Positions 45,104 to 58,320 are shown, counted from the first letter of the stretch. The stretch is 64,000 nucleotides of DNA from Achatina immaculata (GCA_009760885.1 CM019704.1:12236303-12300302), one strand, 5' to 3'. Numbers and translations are program-made. The notes: generated from the sequence alone by a model not told the origin.

Positions 45104-45540
45104 GACCCGATTATATGACTTGGATCAGTGACCTGATTATTTGGCTAGGATCTGTGACCTGATTATGTGGCTAGGATCAGTGACCTGATTATGTGACTAG
45201 GATCAGTGACCTGATTATTTGGCTAGGATCAGTGACCTGATTATTTGGCTAGGATCAGTGGCCTGATTATATGACTAGGATCAATGACCTGATTATTTGG
45301 ATAGGATCAGTGACCTGATTATTTGGAGAGGATCCGTGACTTGATTATGTGACTAGGATTAGTGGCCTGATTATATGACTAGGATCAGTGACCTGATCAT
45401 GTGACTAGGATCAGTGACCTGATTATGTGACTAGGATAAGTGACCTGATTATTTGGGTAGGATCAGTGACCTGATTAAGTGTCTCGGATTAATATCCTGA
45501 TTATGCGGCTAGGATCGATGTCCTGATTATGTAATCAGGT
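45085..45540. repeat. 26-bp minisatellite
   Basis: About 17 copies of a 26-bp unit containing tgacctgattatgtgactag. The first unit lies inside the 274-bp duplication, so the array grew from the flank of the retroelement. Confidence 0.94.
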
Positions 45541-45702
45541 TGAATGTCTTCCGCTGACTTTTCTATGTTAGTTAAACTCCCGAACAGACGCCATCATTTT
45601 CTTGTGTGTGGAAGAAAGTTCAGGCACGTCACGTAGAAAAGTGCATCAACTTTGGAGCTGGTGCTAATTTTCACAGATGGTCCCAAGAAAACTTTCTCAT
45701 GC

Positions 45703-46290
45703 CTTATTTTGACTGACAAGTCAAGAATGTCCTTGTTAAGTCTGTAGCTTCCTTATTTTGACTGACAAGACAAGAATGTCCTTGTTAAGTCTGTAGTTTC
45801 CTTATTTTGACTGACAAGACAAGAATGTCCTTGTTAAGTCTGTAGTTTCCTTATTTTGACTGACAAGACAAGAATGTCCTTGTTAAGTCTGTAGTTTCCT
45901 TATTTTGACTGACAAGTCAAGAATGTCCTTGTTAAGTCTGTAGTTTCCTTATTTTGACTGACAAGTCAAGAATGTCCTTGTTAAGTCTGTAGTTTCCTTA
46001 TTTTGACTGACAAGACAAGAATGTCCTTGTTAAGTCTGTAGTTTCCTTATTTTGACTGACAAGTCAAGAATGTCCTTGTTAAGTCTGTAGTTTCCTTATT
46101 TTGACTGACAAGACAAGAATGTCCTTGTTAAGTCTGTAGTTTCCTTATTTTGACTGACAAGTCAAGAATGTCTTTGTTAAGTCTGTAGTTTCCTTATTTT
46201 GACTGACAAGACAAGAATGTCCTTGTTAAGTCATGTAGGTTGCTTGTTTTGACTGACAAGACAAGAATGTCCCTGTTAAGTCTGTAGTTT
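45703..46290. repeat. 49-bp minisatellite
   Basis: Twelve copies with a regular 49-bp period (starts at 45703, 45752, 45801 and so on; core ttattttgactgacaagaca). The main variation is gacaagAca versus gacaagTca, alternating irregularly. Very homogeneous. Confidence 0.96.
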
Positions 46291-46444
46291 GCTGAAACAG
46301 AACAGATATGGATATGACAGAGGAAGTAGTGATGCGAACAAATGATGTCTCTGTCAGCTTAAGTTTTCCTTGTGTGCATACCAACCAGTTTGTGTAGGGC
46401 GGAAAACATGCTCTCGCTACAGATAAACTGTGAGCAATCAGCGA

Positions 46445-46912
46445 CCTATAGCTAATATGCCAGCGTCAGAGTTAGCGAACCATAGCTGATATGCCAGCGT
46501 CAGGGTTAGCGAACCATAGCTGATATGCCAGCGTCAGGGTTAGCGAACCATAGCTGATATGCCAGCGTCAGGGTTAGCGAACCATAGCTGATATGTTAAC
46601 GTCAGGGTTAGCGAACCATAGCTGATATGCTAGCGTCAGGGTTAGCGAACCATAGCTGATATGTTAGCGTCAGGGTTAGCGAACCATAGCTGATATGTTA
46701 GCGTCAGGGTTAGCGAACCATAGCTGATATGTTAGCGTCAGGGTTAGCGAACCATAGCTGATATGTTAGCGTCAGGGTTAGCGAACCTAAGCTGATATGT
46801 TAGCGTCAGGGTTAGCGAACAATAGCTGATATGTTAGCGTCAGGGTTAGCGAACCATAGCTGATATGTTAGCGTCAGGGTTAGCGAACCATAGCTGATAT
46901 GTTAGCGAGCCA
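46445..46912. repeat. 34-bp minisatellite carrying AGGGTTAG in each unit
   Basis: About 13 copies of a 34-bp unit (core gttagcgtcagggttagcga). The embedded gggttag resembles one telomeric hexamer per unit but is not tandem telomeric DNA. Confidence 0.95.
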
Positions 46913-48070
46913 TAGCTGACCAAGACCCTGTCCCACCTCTCCGTTTGTACCCCCAGTAACAGGCCTAGCCTGGCTAACGGGACAGAGATCGTCATAGTCC
47001 CCAGGGTGGTGGAGTCTGCTAAAGAACTATTGCGTACCCCCTGATTTTTAGCTGTACTCCGGGACAGAAAAAGTAGCTGCCATAACCCGCTCCCACTCCG
47101 ATACGATGCTGGGCCTCAACAACTCCACAGCATCGGCTGCAAAGAACACCAGCTGGCAGTTACAGGGAGAAAGCACCAGACAAGATCAGACTATGACTAT
47201 TTCCAGTAGAAACATGGACCCCCCATGCTGGTGGCGAATTGTGTCACTACTGATTAATGTTGATTATTTGTTGAAATTCACTCATTAAATAATTACAAAA
47301 ATGGGACTAAAGTTACATGACGGGTAAGCGGCTTCGAAGTAAATCAAACAAGAACAAAACTAAACTTTACACTCAACCCAGCTAAATGTTGAGTGAAAAT
47401 AACAACAACATTAGTAGTAATAATAACTGGGAAGTTGTGAAAGAAATAGGCCAGAGGGAAAAACAAAATGGGTGATTTAATGTCAAGAAAAGGAGAAGCC
47501 GACAGAAATGTGAAGGTGAAAGAACTGAAAAAAAACCGTGTGGACAATATTCAAACTGCACTTCTATATTGGCATATGACCTAGTAAATAGAAACAAGTA
47601 ATGAGTTGTTCCTTGAATAACATTTGATGAATTGAAGTTTATTATCAACAACACCTGAATATTTGAACCGCAGTGACGGTAGAGTGCATTAGTTCACGTC
47701 AAATATAAAGAAACAAGTCCATATTTGGAAACGAAGCATTTACATTAAAATATAACTTAACTATTACTCTCCACAATGATTTTCCATTCATTTTGTTCCA
47801 AGTTTTTCCAGCACAGAGAGAGTGACTTTTATGTGGAAAACTTCTTCTCAATAAATGAAACATAATAATGTCATATATCAGATGAAAGATAAGTGAACCC
47901 AGAGTAAAGAATGTAACATATACAAGATGAAAGATAAATGAACACAGAATAAATAATATGACAATCTTGTGTTAGAAGCAAGCCATCAAAAATATCACTC
48001 AGCACTAGCAGGGTCGCTTTGGACGGTACTGTACAGGCAAATATGTACTCTATAAAACTGTTTCCATCCA
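46913..48070. other. Unique DNA, GC-richer at the left, no gene recognised
   Basis: About 1.15 kb without tandem repeats. The left 330 bp (46920-47250) is GC-richer than the surroundings and may be the 5' part of an unrecognised element or a single-copy remnant. ORFs are below 91 codons and without motifs. Confidence 0.45.
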
Positions 48071-48076
48071 TTTTTT

Positions 48077-48600
48077 GATAATCTGTTATAGACATTACTT
48101 TAGTGTCACAATTTTGTGATAATCTGTTATAGACATTACTTTAGTGTCACAAGTTTGTGATAATCTGTTATAGACATTATTTTAATATGACTATTATGTG
48201 ATAATCTGTTAAAGACACTATTTTAATGTGACTATTTTGTGATGATCTCTTGTAGATATTATTTTAGTATGACTATTTTCTGATAATCTCTTCTAGACAC
48301 AATTTTAATGTGAACATTCTGTGATAATATGTTCTAGACACTATTTTAATGTGAACATTTTGTGATAATCTGTTGTAGACACTATTTAAATGTGACAATT
48401 TTGTCATAATCCGTTATAGACACTATTTTAATGTTATTATTTTGTCACAATTCCTTATAGACACTATTTTAATGTTATTATTTTGTCACAATTCCTTATA
48501 GACACTATTTTAATGTTATTATTTTGTCACAATTCCTTATAGACACTATTTTCATGTGACTATTTCGTGGTAGTCTGTTACAGACATGATTCTAGTAAAT
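48077..48600. repeat. 41-bp minisatellite
   Basis: About 13 copies of a 41-bp unit containing gataatctgttatagacact, more diverged than most arrays here. Three consecutive units near 48430-48545 are nearly identical (acaattccttatagacac). Confidence 0.92.
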
Positions 48601-48774
48601 TGTACACAAGAAGGTATTCTCAAATAAAGGATATACATTTTTATTCTGCGAACTTGACTGGCAGGGGTCTTGTGCAGGTCCCACACTGCTTGGTAAGGCG
48701 CCTCTGCTCAGCCTAGATAGCGTCAAGGTCAAGGACAGTTATGTTTGTTGACTTTGTAAAATTCCGAGCTCCTC
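48601..48774. other. Unique spacer between two arrays
   Basis: About 170 bp without tandem repeats or a recognisable gene. Confidence 0.5.
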
Positions 48775-51700
48775 GCAACGCTGACTGAAGACAACACGTA
48801 CATGAGATGACTGGAGACAAAACACCTACAAGAGATGACTGGAGATAACACACGTACAAGAGATGACTGGAGACAAAACACGTACAGGAGATGACTGAAG
48901 ACAACACACGTACATGAGATGATTGGAGACAACACACGTACATTAGATGACTGAAGACAACACACGTACATGAGATTACCGCAGACAACACACGTACATG
49001 AGATGAACGCAGACAACACACGTACATGAGATGATCGCAGACAACATACGTACATGAGATCACTGGAGACAACATATGTATATAAGATCACTGGAGACAA
49101 CACACGTACATGAGATGACCGCAGATAACACACGTACATGAGATGATTGGAGACAACACACGTACATTAGATGACTGGAGACAACACACGTACATGAGAT
49201 TACCGCAGACAACACACGTACATGAGATGAACGCAGACAAGACACGTACATGAGATGACTGGAGAAAGCACACGTACATGAGATGACCGCAGACAACACA
49301 AGTACAGGAGATGACAGGAGACAAGAAACATACATGAGATGACTGGAGAAACACACATACAGGAGATGACTGGAGACAAGACACGTACAGAAGATGACTG
49401 GAGACAGTACATGTACAGGTGATGACTGGAGACAAGACACCTACATGAGATGACTGGAGACAACACACGTACATGAGATGACTGGAGACAAGAAACGCAC
49501 ATGAGATGACCGGAGACAAGAAATGTACATGAGATGACCGGAAACACCACACCTACATGAGATGACCGGAAACAACACACGTACATGAGATGACCGGAAA
49601 CAACACACGTACATGAGATGACTGGAGACAAGAAACGTACATGAGATGACCAGAGACAACACACGTACATGAGATGACTGGAGACAAGAAACGTACATGA
49701 GATGACCAGAGACAAGACACGTACAGGAGATGACCGAAGACAAGAAACGTACATGAGATGACCAGAGACAACACACGTACATGAGATGACCGGAGACAAG
49801 AAACGTACATGAGATGACCCGAGAGAACACGTACAGGAGATGACCGGAGACAAGAAACGTACATGAGATGACCGGAGACAAAAAACCTACATGAGATGAC
49901 CGGAGACAAGACACGAACATGAGATGACTAGAGACAACAAACGTGCATCAGATGACTGCAGACAAGAAACGTACATGAGATGACTGGAGACACCACACGT
50001 ACATGAGATGACTGGAGACAACACACGTACATGAGATGACCGGAGACAAGAAACGTAAATGAGATGACTGGAGACAACACACGTACAGGAGATGACCGGA
50101 AACAACACACGTACATGAGATGACTGGAGACAAGAAATATACATGAGATAACCAGCGACAAGAAACGTACATGAGATGATCAGAGACAAGAAACGTACAT
50201 GAGATGGCCAGAGATAACACACGTACAGGAGATGACCGGAGATAAGACACGTACATGAGATGACCGGAGACAAGAAACGTACATGAGAACACTGGAGACA
50301 AGAAACGTACATGACATGACCGGAGACAAGAAACGTACATGAGATGACCGGAGACAAGAAACGTAAATGAGATGACCGGAGACAAAACACCTACATGAGA
50401 TGACCGGAGATAAGACACGTACATGAGATGACCGGAGAAAAAACACCTACATGAGATGACCGGAGACAAAACACCTACAGGAGATGACCGGAGATAAGAC
50501 ACATACATGAGATGACCGGAGACAAAACACCTAGATGAGATGACAGGAGACACAACACCTACAGGAGATGACCGGACATAAGACACGTACATGAGATGAC
50601 CGGAAAGAGCACACGTACATGAGATAACCGCAGACAAAACATCTACATGAGATGACCGGAGTCAAAACACCTACATGAGATAACCGCAGACAAAATACCT
50701 ACATGAGATGACCGGAGACAAGACACGTAAATGAGATGACCGAAGACAACACGTACATGAGATGACCGCAGACAAAATACCTACATGAGATGACCGGAGA
50801 CAGGACACCTACATGAGATGACCGGAGACAAGAAATGTACATGAGATGACCAGAGACAAGAAACGTACATGAGATGACTGGATATAAGACACGTACATGA
50901 GATGACCGGAGACAGCACTCATACATGAGATGACTGCAGACAAAACACCTACATGATATGACTGCAGACAAAACGCTTACATGAGATGACCGCAGACATG
51001 CAACGTACATGATATGACTGGAGATAAGACACGTACAATGAGATGACTGGAGACAAGAAACGTACATGATATGACTGGAGACAACACACGTACATGAGAT
51101 GACTGGAGACTAGAAACGTACATAAGATGACTGGAGACAACACACGTACAGGAGATGACCGGAGATAAGACACGTACATGAGATGACCGGAGACAAGAAA
51201 CGTACATGAGATGACCGGAGACAAGAAACGTACACGAGATGACCGGAGAGAAGAAACGTACAGGAGATGACCGGAGACAAGAAACGTACATGAGATGACC
51301 GGAGACAACACATGTGCATGAGATGACCGGAGATAAGACACATACATGAGATGACCGGAGACAAGAAACGTACATGAGATGACCGGAGACAAAACACCTA
51401 CATGAGATGACCGGAGACAAGATACGTACCTGAGATGACCAGAGACAAAACACCTACATGAGATGACCGGAGACAAGAAACGTACATGAGATGACCGGAG
51501 ACGAAAGACCTAAATGAGATGACTGGAGATAAAACACTTACAGGACAGGAAATGACGGAAGATAAGACACGTACATGAGATGACCGGAGACAAAGCACCT
51601 AGATGAGATGACCGGAGACAAAACACCTACAGGAGATGACTGGAGATAAGACACGTACATGAGATGACCGGAGACAAAACACCTAGATGAGATGACCGGA

Positions 51701-53246
51701 GACAAAACACCTACAGGAGATGACCGGAGATAAGACACGTACATGAGATGACCGGAAAGAACACACGTACATGAGATGACCGCAGACAAAACACCTACAT
51801 GAGATGACCGGAGTCAAAACACCTACATGAGATAACCGCAGACAAAATACCTACATGAGATGACCGGAGACAAGACACGTACATGAGATGACCGGAGACA
51901 ACACACGTACATGAGATGACCGCAGACAAAATACCTACATGAGATGACCGGAGACAAGACACGTACATGAGATGACCGGAGACAAGACACGTACATTAGA
52001 TGACCAGAGACAAGAAACGTAAATGAGATGACTGGATATAAGACACGTACATGAGATGACCGGAGACAGGACACCTACATGAGATGACCGCAGACATGCA
52101 ACGTACATGATATGACTGCAGACAAAACACCTACATGATATGACTGCAGACAAAACGCTTACATGAGATGACCGCAGACATGCAACGTACATGATATGAC
52201 TGGAGATAAGACACGTACAATGAGATGACTGGAGACAAGAAACGTACATGATATGACTGGAGACAACACACGTACATGAGATGACTGGAGACTAGAAACG
52301 TACATAAGATGACTGGAGACAAGACACGTACAGGAGATGACCGGAGATAAGACACGTACATTAGATGACCGCAGGCAAAATACCCACATGAGATGACCGG
52401 AGACAAGACACGTACATGAGATGACCGCAGACACAACACTTACATCAGATGACCGCAGACAAGACACCTACATGAGATGACCGCAGACACAACATCTACA
52501 TGAGATGACCGCAGACAAAATACCTACATGACATGACCGCAGACACAACACCTACATGAGATGACCGCAAACAAAAAACCTACATGAGATGACCGCAGAC
52601 AAAACACCTACATGAGATGACCGGAGACAAGACACATATATGAGATGACAGCAGACAAGACATGTACATGAGATGACCGGAGACAGCACACGTACATGAG
52701 ATGACCGGAGACAAAACACTTACATGAGATTACAGGAGACAAAACACCTACATGAGATGACCGCAGACACAACACTTACATGAGATGACCAGAGACAAAA
52801 CACCTACAAGAGATGACCGCAGATAAAAAAACCTACATGAGATGACCGCAGACACAACACCTACATGAGATGACCGGAGACAAAACACCTACATGAGATG
52901 ACCACAGACAAAAAAACCTACATGAGATGACCGCAGACAAAACACCTACATGAGATGACCGGAGACAAGACACGTATATGAGATGACCGCAGACAAGACA
53001 CCTACATGAGATGACCGGAGGCAGCACACGTACATGAGATGACCGGAGACAAAACACCTATGTGAGATGACCGCAGACAAAAAACATACATGAGATGACC
53101 GCAGACAAAACACCTACATGAGATGACCGGAGACAAGACACGTATATGAGATGACCGCAGACAAGACACCTACATGAGATGACCGGAGACAGCACACGTA
53201 CATGAGATGACCGGAGACAAAACACCTACATGAGATGACCGGAGAC
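48775..53246. repeat. 28-bp satellite array, about 4.5 kb, with segmental duplications of about 1.15-1.18 kb
   Basis: About 160 copies of a 28-bp unit (core gtacatgagatgaccggaga). Variants are in blocks: gacaagaaacg, gacaacacacg, gacaaaacacc and gcagaca forms. Markers show internal duplication: aaacgctta at 50971 and 52153 (offset 1182) and ctagatgaga at 50531 and 51683 (offset 1152). The array ends abruptly at a family D fragment. Minus-strand ORFs rich in Ser, Val, Cys and His are artefacts. Confidence 0.97.
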
Positions 53247-53249
53247 AAT

Positions 53250-53713
53250 TAGAAATCTTGCTTGTTCGTCTCTCATTGCGGTATCCACTATATCTTTATG
53301 TCCATTCAAAATGACCTTGCAAAATACTTTTGACACAACTGATATTAAGGTTACTCCTCTCCAATTGTTACAGCCACTAAGGTTGCCTTTTTTTAGCATT
53401 TTAACAATGATTCCTTTTTTCCATTTAGAAGGGACCTTTTCCTCTTTCCAAATCTTATTAAACATTCTCTGTAGTTGTCTCATGTTGTCACTATTGATAG
53501 CTTTTAACATTTCCGATGTTATTTCATTTTCACTTGCAGCTTTGTTAGCCATTAAATTCACTGCTGTTTCAATTTCATGCAAAGTAATTTCATCTAGGTT
53601 GACATTTAGTTGTGAGGCTGGTAAGTCGGTTTCAAGGTTTAACAATTCCTTTGGTTGTGGTCGATTATGTATTTCTTGGATGCGTTCAGCCCATCTTTCT
53701 TTTTAGTCTTTAT
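53250..53713 (-). mobile_element. RTE-like family D copy 3, internal fragment
   Basis: It corresponds to about 13190-13655 of family D copy 1 (linker and start of RT). The peptide LETDLPASQLNVNLDE and the NWRGVTLISVV block are readable, and here the codon after SVV is serine rather than stop. It directly follows the 28-bp array, with no 3' tail, so the array has probably replaced or eroded the rest. Confidence 0.88.
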
Positions 53714-53942
53714 GAGAGTATCTTATATCTTATATCTTTCCCGTGACGTTAAACGTCACATAGGCCTCGCAAAGTAGTTCGCCAATTTTTCCGGTCTTCA
53801 GCGAGTCTTTCAACCTCATCAAAGGATTTTATGCCTGTTAATTTGGCCTCTCTTATCAATGTCCTTTTTAGAGTTTCACGCGGTCTGCCTCTTTTTATTT
53901 GGCCTGTTGTGTTGTACTTGATAGCTTGTTTTGGGATTCTCT
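53714..53942 (-). mobile_element. RTE-like family D 3' end fragment
   Basis: It contains the family D tail (tcttatatcttatatc) and 3' coding end (ccgtgacgttaaacgtcaca to gcttgttttgggattct). The string gagagtat stands before the tail (53714-53721) and gaaagtat at its other end (53943-53950), a likely 8-bp target-site duplication with one change. Confidence 0.85.
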
Positions 53943-53950
53943 GAAAGTAT

Positions 53951-54242
53951 CATTCATTCATTCATTTGCATGTCCCTTGCGGAACTTTGCCTCTCAAACA
54001 GCACTCCTGTAGGCCTCTCGGTTGTGTGCAAGATGGCCTGCTGCTGCGGCATCCATTTGCAGATCGTCAACGATGTCTTGCAGCCATCTTCGTTTTGGTC
54101 TTCCTCTTTTTCTTTTTCCCATTATGTATCCTTCCAATACGGTCTTCTCTAAATTATCATGACGTTTAATGTGTCCAAAATATTTAAGTTTTCTCTCTTT
54201 AATCCTCTTTACTAGCCAGCCTTCTTCAATATTAAGCTCTCT
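53951..54242 (-). mobile_element. RTE-like family B 3' end fragment (copy 5)
   Basis: It starts with the TGAA tail (cattcattcattcatttgc) and covers about 290 bp of the family B 3' end. It is bounded by gaaagtat (53943-53950) and gagagtat (54243-54250). It therefore used the same 8-bp target as the adjacent family D fragment. Confidence 0.88.
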
Positions 54243-54250
54243 GAGAGTAT

Positions 54251-55570
54251 AGTAAGGACAAATTGTTCAGTTCAGCAGCTCCTGATACAGACAGACACTT
54301 CAGGGACTAACGAGATGATGGAGAACAAAGGGCAAGAAATGGCTTACACGTTCTCCAGGCAATAAATGCTGAAGTGCTTGAGTAAAGAAACAAACAACTT
54401 TATCATTGTTGAGCTCAAGTCTGCTAAAACTCACATGTCTGACCTAGGATAGTTGTGTAAGCAATATCTGAAATCAGGGAACCACTAAACTCATCAGATA
54501 TATAACGAGAAGCAATGGACTGGAAAATGTCAGTGACAAGAATGAGATAGAAGTAGAGATAACAGGATAGATGAAGTGTCAGATGACAGCAAACACAGAC
54601 ACACACACACGAGCGCGCCAGCTGGTAGACAATATGGCAGACATGCTAGTGGAGGATGATCTTGCGATGCTGACCATGTTAGACTGTTGTCACGCCTGGC
54701 CCTCATGAACAAGACCTGCAAGGAGAGAGAATGAGACAGCCACGAACACTCACATTTACTGGCCCCTAGTTTGATTTTCATTTCTTTATCCTGGCTGTGA
54801 GAATTCCATCACATGGATTTCCTGCCCTCGACCGTCCCTCTCGTGTTTGATTTTGTGCACTTAATTATCTTGGGCCTGCTCTGATCGTTGATATTTTTCT
54901 TCCCCCAGTCTTTCCTGACAAACGCGGATCGTGGAGAGTCGTCTCCAAGTGACGCCAAACTTGCCAAGAAAGGCTCGATTTAATTGGCTGAGACCTCAAG
55001 TGGGCCACATCGTAAAGTGAAGAGAGACCATGATGAAAGGCAAGTATTGATTGGCTGGCTAGGGAAAACTTGAAGAAAATCGTCCAGTGATTGGTTCCCC
55101 GTCGAAGTAGATTTTTCCCAGTTTTCATCAGAAAACAGGAGCAGCGATTCCCACAACTTGAACGGTTAGAGCAGGACATTGTTTTTCTACAAGTTTCAAC
55201 GGCTCTCACCCATCGCAAGGTTTAATAACCCGGAGCATGAATGAGGTCACTGACAAGTGAATGTTTCCTTGACTTTATCAAACAGCGTACATTAAAAAAA
55301 AAATGTATTTTGATAATTCTCTGAAAACGCCTGGAACCTGCTCCAGATTGTAGCTACACGGGCCAGGCTGGGGAACATGAAACACAAGTCTGACCAAATC
55401 TCTCTTTCTCGGATCAGCCCAAGTAAGTGCCGGAAAAATCAACATTTAAATGATTATTGAGGAGCGGTCGGGGCCTGACGTGGCGTGGAGGAGACGGAAG
55501 TTCAAACAAATCTGTAGCGATTCAAAAGTTGTTCCTACAACTACACCATGATGTTTAACTTCAGTACAGA
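54251..55570. other. Unique DNA, no gene recognised
   Basis: About 1.3 kb without arrays. Three ATTGG boxes (near 54984, 55048 and 55090) and one acceptor-like site (cttcccccag ending at 54908, followed by a 25-codon open stretch to a TAA at 54981) are present. None is enough for a gene call. The longest ORF (minus strand, 117 codons) has no recognisable motif. Confidence 0.45.
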
Positions 55571-55580
55571 ACAATGTGCT

Positions 55581-56793
55581 TCTTATCTTATATCCTTTCC
55601 GTGCCGTTAAACGTCACATACGGCTCGCAAGTTAGTTCACCAATTTGTACTGTCTAATTTCTTGTTTTCCAGCTTTCACATGAATAAATGAGGGTGGATA
55701 TTAGATTTGAATTGAATAGTCTTAACTTGGTTTTCGTGCTTACAACTTTTGAATGCCATATGTTCTCAAGATTCTTGTCGACAATTTTAAATAGTATTCC
55801 ATACAGACTTAAAATTCTCCACAATGAGTCTCAAATGCCTTTTTAAAGTCTATGAAGTTCAGTGTTAATGGTTTCTGCTTTTCAATATGTTCTTCAAGTA
55901 TTATTCTGAGAGTAAAGATCTGGTCGAGACAGCTTCTCCCTTTTCGAAATCCTGCTTGCTCTTCTCTCATTGCGGTATCCACTATATCTTTTGAAGTCTA
56001 TTCAAAATGACCTTGCAAAATATTTTTGACACAACTGATATTAAGGTTACTCCTCTCCAATTGTTACAGCCACTAAGGTTGCCTTTTTTTTTAGCATTTT
56101 AACAATGATTCCTTTTTTCCATTTAGAAGGGACCTTTTCTTCTTTCCAAATATTATTAAACATTTTCTGTAGTTGTCTCATGTTGTCACTATTGATAGCT
56201 TTTAACATTTCCGATGTTATTTCATTTTCACTTGCAGCTTTGTTAGCCATTAAATTCACTGCTGTTTCAATTTCATGCAATTTAATTTCATCTAGGTTGA
56301 CATTTAGTTGTGGGGTTGGTAAATCGGTTTCAAGTTTTATCAATTCTTATGGGTGTGGTCAGTTAAGTATTTCTTGGAAGAGTTCAACCCATCTTTGCTT
56401 TTGGTCTTTACTTGATGTTAATATGGTGCCAGTTTTACTAAGGATTGGACTTCCTTTAGATGTAGTAGTACCTGTTAGCCACTTTTCCATGTTATATAAA
56501 GTTTTGCTGTTTCCTGTTTTTGCTGCTTTCTGTCTCTTTTGCCTTATTGTCTATGTATTCTCTTTTATCCCTTCTAGCTGAACTTTTTACTTTTTTTTGT
56601 CTATTTCTTTGTATGTTGCTTTCGCCAGATCTTTTCCAAGATCTATTTTTACATTCAACATGTCTAATTTGGCTGCTCATCTTTCATGTATGTACTTCCG
56701 TGTGTTTTCTGACATTCATGCTTTTCTATTTGGTTTTTTCAGTCCAGCGCTTGGTTTTGCTGCTGTGATTTTGGCTGTGCTGTTAAGAATTCT
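55581..56793 (-). mobile_element. RTE-like family D copy 4, internally deleted
   Basis: Flanked by a perfect 10-bp duplication acaatgtgct (55571-55580 and 56794-56803), so both ends are known. It has the family D tail at the left and is 5'-truncated at the right, inside the end of the endonuclease half. Compared with copy 1 it lacks about 320 bp after the 3' end segment and about 500 bp that include the FADD catalytic region. In the endonuclease-RT linker it keeps the frame that copy 1 lost, which locates the 1-base deletion of copy 1. Confidence 0.92.
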
Positions 56794-56803
56794 ACAATGT
56801 GCT

Positions 56804-57530
56804 ACAACACAAAATTCTTGACAAGGATACAACTACAACAAGATGTATAACTTCAGTACAGAACTTTTTAATGAAAGATAACCTGAAGCCAGATAATGAA
56901 ACAAAACATATTTTCCTTACTTGTACAGTTAAATATTGAAAATATAATATTTTCCTTACTTGTACGGTTAAATACTCAAAATAGAATCAGCTGTTTATCT
57001 CAATACAGCCCAGATTTTTCAATGAAAAAATAATATGCATCAAACCATACTAAATTTTCTAAACCTGACCAAAAGTAAATACAAGAATGAATGTACTGTA
57101 ACAAATTAAAACAGTACATACAGGATGTATGTGTGTGTGATAAAATTGACACTACAATCAAGTGGTGTAACTTTCTTCTACTGAATATAATGAGTACACA
57201 CAATCAAGTACATGCCAAGAAATCTTTCACTTATTGTATACTTCTAAATACAATTAAATTCTGCTCCATATTCTCATGAAATCTTGAAACTACAGGCAGA
57301 CAAATGCAATCTTTAATCATATGTCAATTTGTCAAATCTTTTAACTACATGTCAGTTTGCCAGTTTGTAACTCATCAATCTCTCTCACATGTGACCAGGG
57401 CAGTTTATTGGTGAAATGATGGCTGCCAAATGTCAGCAATTTTCTCATGTATTCCCAGGACTGCATGCTTAAAATAAACTTTCGTTTGTTCTGACTTGTG
57501 TGACCAGCTCCTCAATGTGGCTAGCAAGAC
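56804..57530. other. Unique AT-rich DNA
   Basis: About 730 bp without arrays. A stretch near 56832-56866 (caactacaacaagatgtataac and on) is a diverged copy of 55538-55572 on the other side of family D copy 4, so the target already contained a short duplication. No gene is seen; part of this stretch could be the 3' UTR of the minus-strand gene at 58.9 kb. Confidence 0.5.
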
Positions 57531-57535
57531 ACAAA

Positions 57536-58320
57536 CTTACTACTAAAACTTATTTCTGTCATGACTCCTGTGATAATGTGACTAAAAAGGACACAAACTT
57601 ACTACTAAAACTTATTTCTGTCCTGACTCCTGTGATAATGTGACTAAAAAGGACACAAACTTACTACTAAAACTTATTTGTGTTCTGACTCCTGTGATAA
57701 TGTGACTAAAAAGGACACAAACTTACTACTAAAACTTATTTGTGTCCTGACTCCTGTGATAATGTGACTAAAAAGGACACAAACTTACTACTAAAACTTA
57801 TTTCTGTCCTGACTCCTGTGATAATGTGACTAAAAAGGACATAAACTTACTACTAAAACTTATTTGTGTCCTGACTCCTGTGATAATGTGACTAAAAAGG
57901 ACACAAACTTACTACTAAAACTTATTTGTGTCCTGACTCCTGTGATAATGTGACTAAACAGGGCACAAACTTACTACTAAAACTTATTTCTGTCCTGACT
58001 CCTGTGATAATGTGACTAAAAAGGACACAAACTTACTACTAAAACTTATTTGTGTCCTGACTCCTGTGATAATGTGACTAAAAAGGACACAAACTTACTA
58101 CTAAAACTTATTTGTGTCCTGCCTCCTGTGATAATGTGACTAAAAAGACACAAACTTACTATTAAAACTTATTTCTGTCCTGACTCCTGTGATAATGTGA
58201 CTAAAAAGGACACAAACTTACTACTAAAACTTATTTGTGTCCTGACTCCTGTGATAATGTGACTAAAAAGGACACAAACTTACTACTAAAACTTATTTGT
58301 GTCATGACTCCTGTGACTAA
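57536..58320. repeat. 62-bp minisatellite
   Basis: About 13 copies of a 62-bp unit (core acaaacttactactaaaact). Copies differ mainly at tatttGtgtcc versus tatttCtgtcc. It lies just downstream of the stop codon of the minus-strand gene, so it may be within its 3' UTR. Confidence 0.96.

Noticed and set aside
46445..46912. Telomeric repeat
   Set aside because: Only one gggttag per 34-bp unit, embedded in unrelated sequence; there are no tandem hexamers.
48775..53246. CRISPR-like appearance of 28-34-bp repeats
   Set aside because: Units are directly tandem with no unique spacers, and the surrounding elements are eukaryotic. The same holds for the other arrays.
54895..54983. Possible terminal exon on the plus strand after a pyrimidine-rich acceptor
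   Set aside because: Only 25 codons are open, the phase is unknown and no partner exon was found nearby. It is mentioned in the region entry only.
54865..55218. 117-codon minus-strand ORF in unique DNA
   Set aside because: No recognisable motif, irregular composition and no convincing start or splice context.
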